Assembly: GCA_037893225.1 (NCBI GenBank)
Contig: JAZGUH010000733.1
Coordinates: forward strand, 558,001-622,000
Source: Hippasteria phrygiana
Taxonomy: Eukaryota; Echinodermata; Asteroidea; Valvatida; Goniasteridae
Length of the DNA: 64,000 nt
Reading direction: 5' to 3'
Within the stretch, counting starts at the first letter, position 1. Every line of letters begins with the position of its first letter. The notes under the pieces were generated by a model. That model had not been told where the DNA came from. It made no database searches and worked only from the letters and a program-made list of their open reading frames with translations. Of the stretch, positions 53,201 to 59,200 are shown piece by piece. The position numbers and the translations under genes were made by a program.

Positions 53201-56200
53201 ATTTAATTTGTATGGCGTTGCTGAAAAAAAAAGTAAACTGCATTTTCTACCAAAAGATAGTTTAACAATTATTTTTAAAATAGGGTACTTAGAATTAAAA
53301 AGAAGACCGTTTCAGGTCGCAGAGGTCATTTTGGAATGATAAAAACAATTAAAGGACCCAAAAAAAAAAAAAAACATCTTCCGGAAATCTGGAAGACATC
53401 TCACCATAAATCCAGAAATTCTGAGAAATCTCACCCTTGATGATAATATTCAGGTGATTTACATACAATGTAGAACTACATGATCTTCTCTATATACGTA
53501 GACTATTGAGAACCTACCGTGTTGGCTGTTTGTGTGGTATTGGCTGCGTTGACTCTACGGCGAGGGGTGATGCCTACATTCTCTCCTTTCAGCAAGGAAC
53601 TCACCACTACAAAAAGACAAAGTTTGAGGATGAGATCAATCATCAAAGTGTAAAACTATGGCCTAGTAAATTAAATTTAAAAAAAAAAAAAAATAAAATA
53701 AAAAAAAATAAAAAAAATGTTTTGTTTAGAACTTCCATTTTCCGAAAATGTATGTAAAGCACACAAAAATCTAAACAATGTAAAAACTGGTTCTACATGA
53801 TATCCACAAAAAGTGTTCGCCATAGTGGTCACTATAGCAAATAATGGTATGTGATGAATACAACAATTTGGGAGCCAAAGAGGATATTTGTTATAGCCAA
53901 ATGTTCTGTATAGCGGTGTTCATTATTGTGAAGTTCTATTGGGAAAACCTAAGTCATCAATATTGGTGGTTATTCTGAAGAAAAAAATGCTCCTCCGTTC
54001 CTCTATTTTCGTTGGTAATGGCACCCACCTAAACTTACATTTTCCGAAAATGTATGTAAAGCACACAAAAATCTAAACAATGTAAAAACTGGTTCTACAT
54101 GATATCCACAAAAAGTGTTCGCCATAGTGGTCACTATAGCAAATAATGGTATGTGATGAATACAACAATTTGGGAGCCAAAGAGGATATTTGTTATAGCC
54201 AAATGTTCTGTATAGCGGTGTTCATTATTGTGAAGTTCTATTGGGAAAACCTAAGTCATCAATATTGGTGGTTATTCTGAAGAAAAAAATGCTCCTCCGT
54301 TCCTCTATTTTCGTTGGTAATGGCACCCACCTAAACTTACATGCATTTTCAGTGAGATTGTTTGCACCAGCCTGGAAAAGTACAAAGATGTACCTGCAAT
54401 GCATATATTTTGAAGTTTATAAATATATATGTACTTTGGTACCCGGAAACCTCTTAACCAGAAGCAAGCACTATCTTGCAGGGCCAGACTATACTGCACT
54501 TAAAGGTAATGTAACACATTCACAAACACCAAAAAACAAAACTACAGAATTATTATTTATACCTTGCATGTCTGTAAGTCAATAATAGTCTCAAGCACCC
54601 TGTGAAATCATGGCGCCTGTTGTGCTGCCATTTTCAAGAAAGGTGGAATTTTTATATCAATTTCCAGCGATGGTCATTGGGAAAAAAAACAAATTTTTTT
54701 TCTTGAAATACCAGCTTCAGTTAGCCCACATTTTGTTTGGCCAGTCATCGCGCAGCGTACTCGATAATGAGGTGCCCGGCGACGTTTTATTTGCAGCGAG
54801 TTGACGGTCTCGGACCTACGAGAATTCACGAGGTTTTTGCGAGCGTTCGGTAGTGCCTCTAGAAAATAGATGGGAAGCCCATTTTCGCTGCAGTTTCCGG
54901 CCAACATGGAGTTGTGAGTACAAATGTATTTCTTTCTGCATCGAATAATACAATTTTTAAACATTGTTTTCGTTGTGAAAGCTGTTTACTAGGCTTGTAA
55001 AATGAGGTATGAAAAATATAGTTTTTTGAACTACCTGCACGTTTTTGGTGATTCTGACTGTTTCGAGATATTTTGAGATGAAATTTGTCGTTTGTTGGAC
55101 ACTTGAAGAGTTATGCTTTCGATCCGTATTATTTCCATGTCTGCAGGTTCAACGAGCGATTTTTATTTCGATGCTAAATGTTGGCGAAAATTACAAACTT
55201 ACACGGGGAAATGTCTGATGTCAATGACGTCACTGTGTACGTACGTGGGCGCTTATTGCGCGATGCGGCGAGAGAAAGGCATGTCGATAATAGGTTCCTG
55301 TCCCGTTTCACATGCATGTGGCATACATGTTTATGAAATGCAAATTTGGCTGTGTTATAAAACATTTATAATGTGTTTTTTTTTATGTTTCAGAGTTTCT
55401 CAGCCTGGTAGTACTGTGAACTGGGTAACAGGACAACTCGTACCTTGGACAACTCGTACGTTGGATTGGACAACTCGCACCTTGGACAACTCGTACCTAG
55501 GTTTGGACAACTCGTACCTAGGTTTGGACAACTCGTACCTAGGTTTGGACAACTCGTAGTCGTACATTGGACAACTCGTACCTTAGACCAGTGGAAGAAT
55601 AAGACACACTCGTTTGCACAACTCGTACCTTGGACAATTCGTACCCTGTTTTAAACGTGGGTTTCGATGTGTTTTCATTCCAAGGAATTGCCCATCACTT
55701 AAAGACTTATAATATTACTCTCGAAATGTGTTAAAAATTTAACAAATGACAAAAAGTGTGCTGTCATTGAAGTCCAGTGTGTATGTACGAGTCCATGTAT
55801 TATAGACAGATTTTTAGAAATTCTAAAACGACTCCGGTTTTGTTGAAACGCATGTACATCAGGCATGCAACTTTTCATCGGATCAGCTGATTCCTCGTTT
55901 TTCACTTCACACTTATGGCATGCTATTGAAAATTGAAAAACACAAACTCTTGTAAAGATTGGAATTTCCTCATTTGTTTGTGAGGTTGCATGCCTGGTAC
56001 ATATACATGTATTTTTTTTTATTGGACATTCCACTGCACAGTCTTCTTCTAATTCTAAAGACTCTATTTTTTGCAATTTTGAATCATATCTTTTGGTAGA
56101 AAATGCAGTTTACTTGGGCATTTTTCAGCAATGCCATATGCCTCTAAATGTTTTGTGGTTCATTAATTTCCCTCAAATCTCAACACCGAAACCTTGCAAA

Positions 56201-59200
56201 ATGTTATGTATTGAAGAACTTATTATTTATTGGTGTTTGATTTAAGTATACATGTAGAAAAACTTAACATGTAGTTTCATGTTTACTCTTGTAAACACAT
56301 TTTCATGTCTTTCGACTTAATGTATAAAGTGTGAAAATGTCATTTCTGCAATGTCTTGTGCCCTTCTTTGAAATATTATTAATGTTTAAAAGTCTTTCAG
56401 TTCCTTGTATACAAAACATTTGTAGCTGCTTGTGAAAATAAAATAAAAGTGAAAATGGTACACAGGTTTTAGTTGTATTCATTAAAGCATCATTTTCTGT
56501 TATTTATTATTAATGTCATCCATGATCTACAATTAACATATGAATGTTATAGGAATACAAAAATTGATACTACTAATGATAGGGTATCTCCCCCCCCCCC
56601 CCCCCCCCCTTACAGGAAATAGCATTGTGGGTAGCCTATATTTACATTTTACAATACTTTTTTTGGCCAAACCCGTCAAAGAAAAAGTGGTTTCCCCTTT
56701 TGTTTTTAATCAGTTTGAGCCAAAACTAAATGAAAAGGAAAATCATTAAAAGACAACTTTTTATCGGCACACAATTTCGATTTACTACCCCATTTTCAAT
56801 TCCAGGCTGTAGAACTTAGGTTGTGGATATATTACATTTGTCATTGAAACAAAATAGACAAAAATTACAAAAAAGCAGCCTGGCAATCTTTGTGATGTGT
56901 TTACAATACATCATTTTACATGTACTTTCCCTATTCCGAGAAGACATGTGCATTACGCAACGATTTTATTTTCTAGTCTGGCGCCTTTACTCCGCCTTTA
57001 CACTTTATTATACGCCTGTATGTGGAGCAGGGTACCTGACACATGAAAGTGCCCTTGTGTTAAATGTAGCGGTGCCTGATTGGTCAAGATGCAAAGTCGT
57101 TTAGGGATATGGCCAATGAGGACAGCACACTCATGCCATCCACGTGCTTGCAAAGCTGCGTTGTTTTCCTAATCTGGGCATACGGAATGGACATCATTTT
57201 TTAGTGATCCTGACTGTTTCGAATAATCAAGAGAACCGTATTTATAAAGATAGGTAACTTAATATTATAGCTTGTCTCCAACCCGTCAGATTTTTCACTA
57301 CAACAACGGTCACATTTTCGTTCATATATTTCACAAAATGGACGTTTAAAATTTGAATAATCTCACTAAACAATAAGGCTATACCATTTCCAGCCTGTCT
57401 TTTAATTAAAATCTTACTTTTAAAGACACGTTAACTGGAAAATGAATTTCGAAAATGTGATCTCCAATCTCATGAATATGCATTTACCGAGCGTTTTATG
57501 CATACGCTGCAAATAAACGAAAGCACTTTTCAGCACGCTGCGCGCTGACTGTGGCAATTGCTTACACATCCGTGAACGGGTGCAAGCCAGCTAGTCTAGT
57601 TCCCGACCCGATAATTCCCCCCCCCCCCCCATGTCTATAAATTGCTGTTTTGTCTGAAGTAGGGCAGCGAACCAGACTACAAGAACAGTATTGTTTTTCT
57701 TTGTTTTCCCAGCATCTATGCACACAAAACTTTAAACAGTGTTAAAGTATTTGCTATACAATACATGTACCAACCCCCAAATCTATTCATTTCTGAAAAT
57801 TACAGCACAAGCAAATGTTGTGGCACTACCTTTATCAAATCACCTGCCGTACACCTGATTATAAAGTCCAAGATTGTGGGAAAGGCAAATGATCCAGTGC
57901 CAGTATTGCTTGACGGCATGGGGACCAGCTTAACTCTTTCAGTGCCAAGGTCGTACATGTACGATCTACTCGATGTACTCCGAAAGTGCCATTAGGCCAA
58001 ATAAAAACAAAAACATGTTTAGCGTCCTGCCTTTTTGAAAAATAGGAAGGAGGAGGCCCTTTTTTTTTTCTTTTTTCTTTTTCAAAATGGCCGCTCGACA
58101 CATTTTCCAAGACGTCCGGCTGGGCTATTTTTCAAGATGGCCGCCAGCATACACAAGGTGATGCTAGAGTCAAAAAATACGACTTTTTGTTTTTGGATTT
58201 TTTTTTTTCGAAAAAGATCAAATATTCTTCATTTTTTTTCGTGTTTTTTCATAAAAAAAAAAAAAAAAGCAGGCGGCTTCAAAAAAGGAAGCGGGCGGGG
58301 ACGCTAAACATGGATTTTTTTTATTTGGCCTTATCGTATATGTACGATCTATGTTTTGTACTCCAAAAGTGCCATCAATCGTACATGTACGACCTACACT
58401 ATTCGGATTATCGCAAGAGGGCGCTATTGCTTTATCGTATTCTACCCATTTCGTACATGTCCTTTAAAAAAAAAATATATATTCGGGTTCTTGCGAGAGG
58501 GCGCATCGATCTCTGAGCTGTTTTGATGTATTCTATATTTAGCTACGGTTGTCTGCTTGTGGTGACGTATTGAAATGATTGCGGCCCCCTGTAAACGGTC
58601 ACGTTTTACTCTTGAAGAAGTTTGTGAAAGAGCAAGATACAGCTTGTTTGGTGGGTGAAACTTATTTATTTATTTTTTAACAGAATTTTGAAAACCCCCA
58701 AAAAGCTGGGCACTTTAGGGTCAAAATGCAAAAAAGCATGGGCACTGAAAGAGTTAATACCTATCACTCTAGTTTTATAAAAACATAGTATCCCAGAGTA
58801 CTTGGGTCAACTCTAGGACCTTGGGATTTCATTTAGGATTATATTTACCTTGCTCCAGTCTGTGGTGCATGCAATCCTATCCCGCAACCCTATCCCTGCT
58901 TTGAGCAAGCCAACCACACTGGCATGGTAAACCAGTATTACATTACTCTGAGACAATAACTCCAGCCTTTGTTCAGGACGTGATGTATTAGCCCAATTAG
59001 AACTGTACATTATTAGGGGATCTCATAAAAACCACCAGGACAACAATCATCCATTACAGGACTACTTTTTAAAATTTACACATGGTGTAAGAATGAATGT
59101 ATTCATTTCAGATTCAAATCCCGCTTCTGCCACCTTTCTTCGTTCATTTGAAAATTCATTCAACATTACCTAGTCAATTCCCCTTGTGGTTTGTTTGACA

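Larger units (their letters stand above)
47984..53517 (-). other. KDM3 intron B-C (5.5 kb)
   Basis: Holds family D copies 1 and 2, the TTACGTACGTAA cluster, the Harbinger-type element (51015-52137), a B-box-like GGTTCAAATCC at about 52183, and the tRNA-type palindrome (52811). No exon seen. Confidence 0.82.
54600..56450 (+). other. Possible plus-strand transcription unit (non-coding or short peptide)
   Basis: A CpG-richer stretch (about 54740-54900) with GTCATCGCGCAGCGTACTCG leads to ATGGAGTT followed by a good donor (GTGAGT, 54914-54919). Strong acceptors follow at 55141-55146 (CTGCAG) and near 55393 (TTTCAG). Two overlapping AATAAA signals lie at 56437-56447. Splicing the first two pieces gives only about 12 codons before a stop, so any product is a lncRNA or a very short peptide. 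The signals alone cannot prove transcription; it is antisense to the KDM3 intron A-B. Confidence 0.3.

Noticed and set aside
55113..55559. 148-codon frame with repeated LDNSYLG units
   Set aside because: Created by the minisatellite staying open in frame; no start context or other coding evidence.
55431..55646. CRISPR array
   Set aside because: Units are contiguous with 0-8 bp between cores, no unique spacers; this is a eukaryotic minisatellite.
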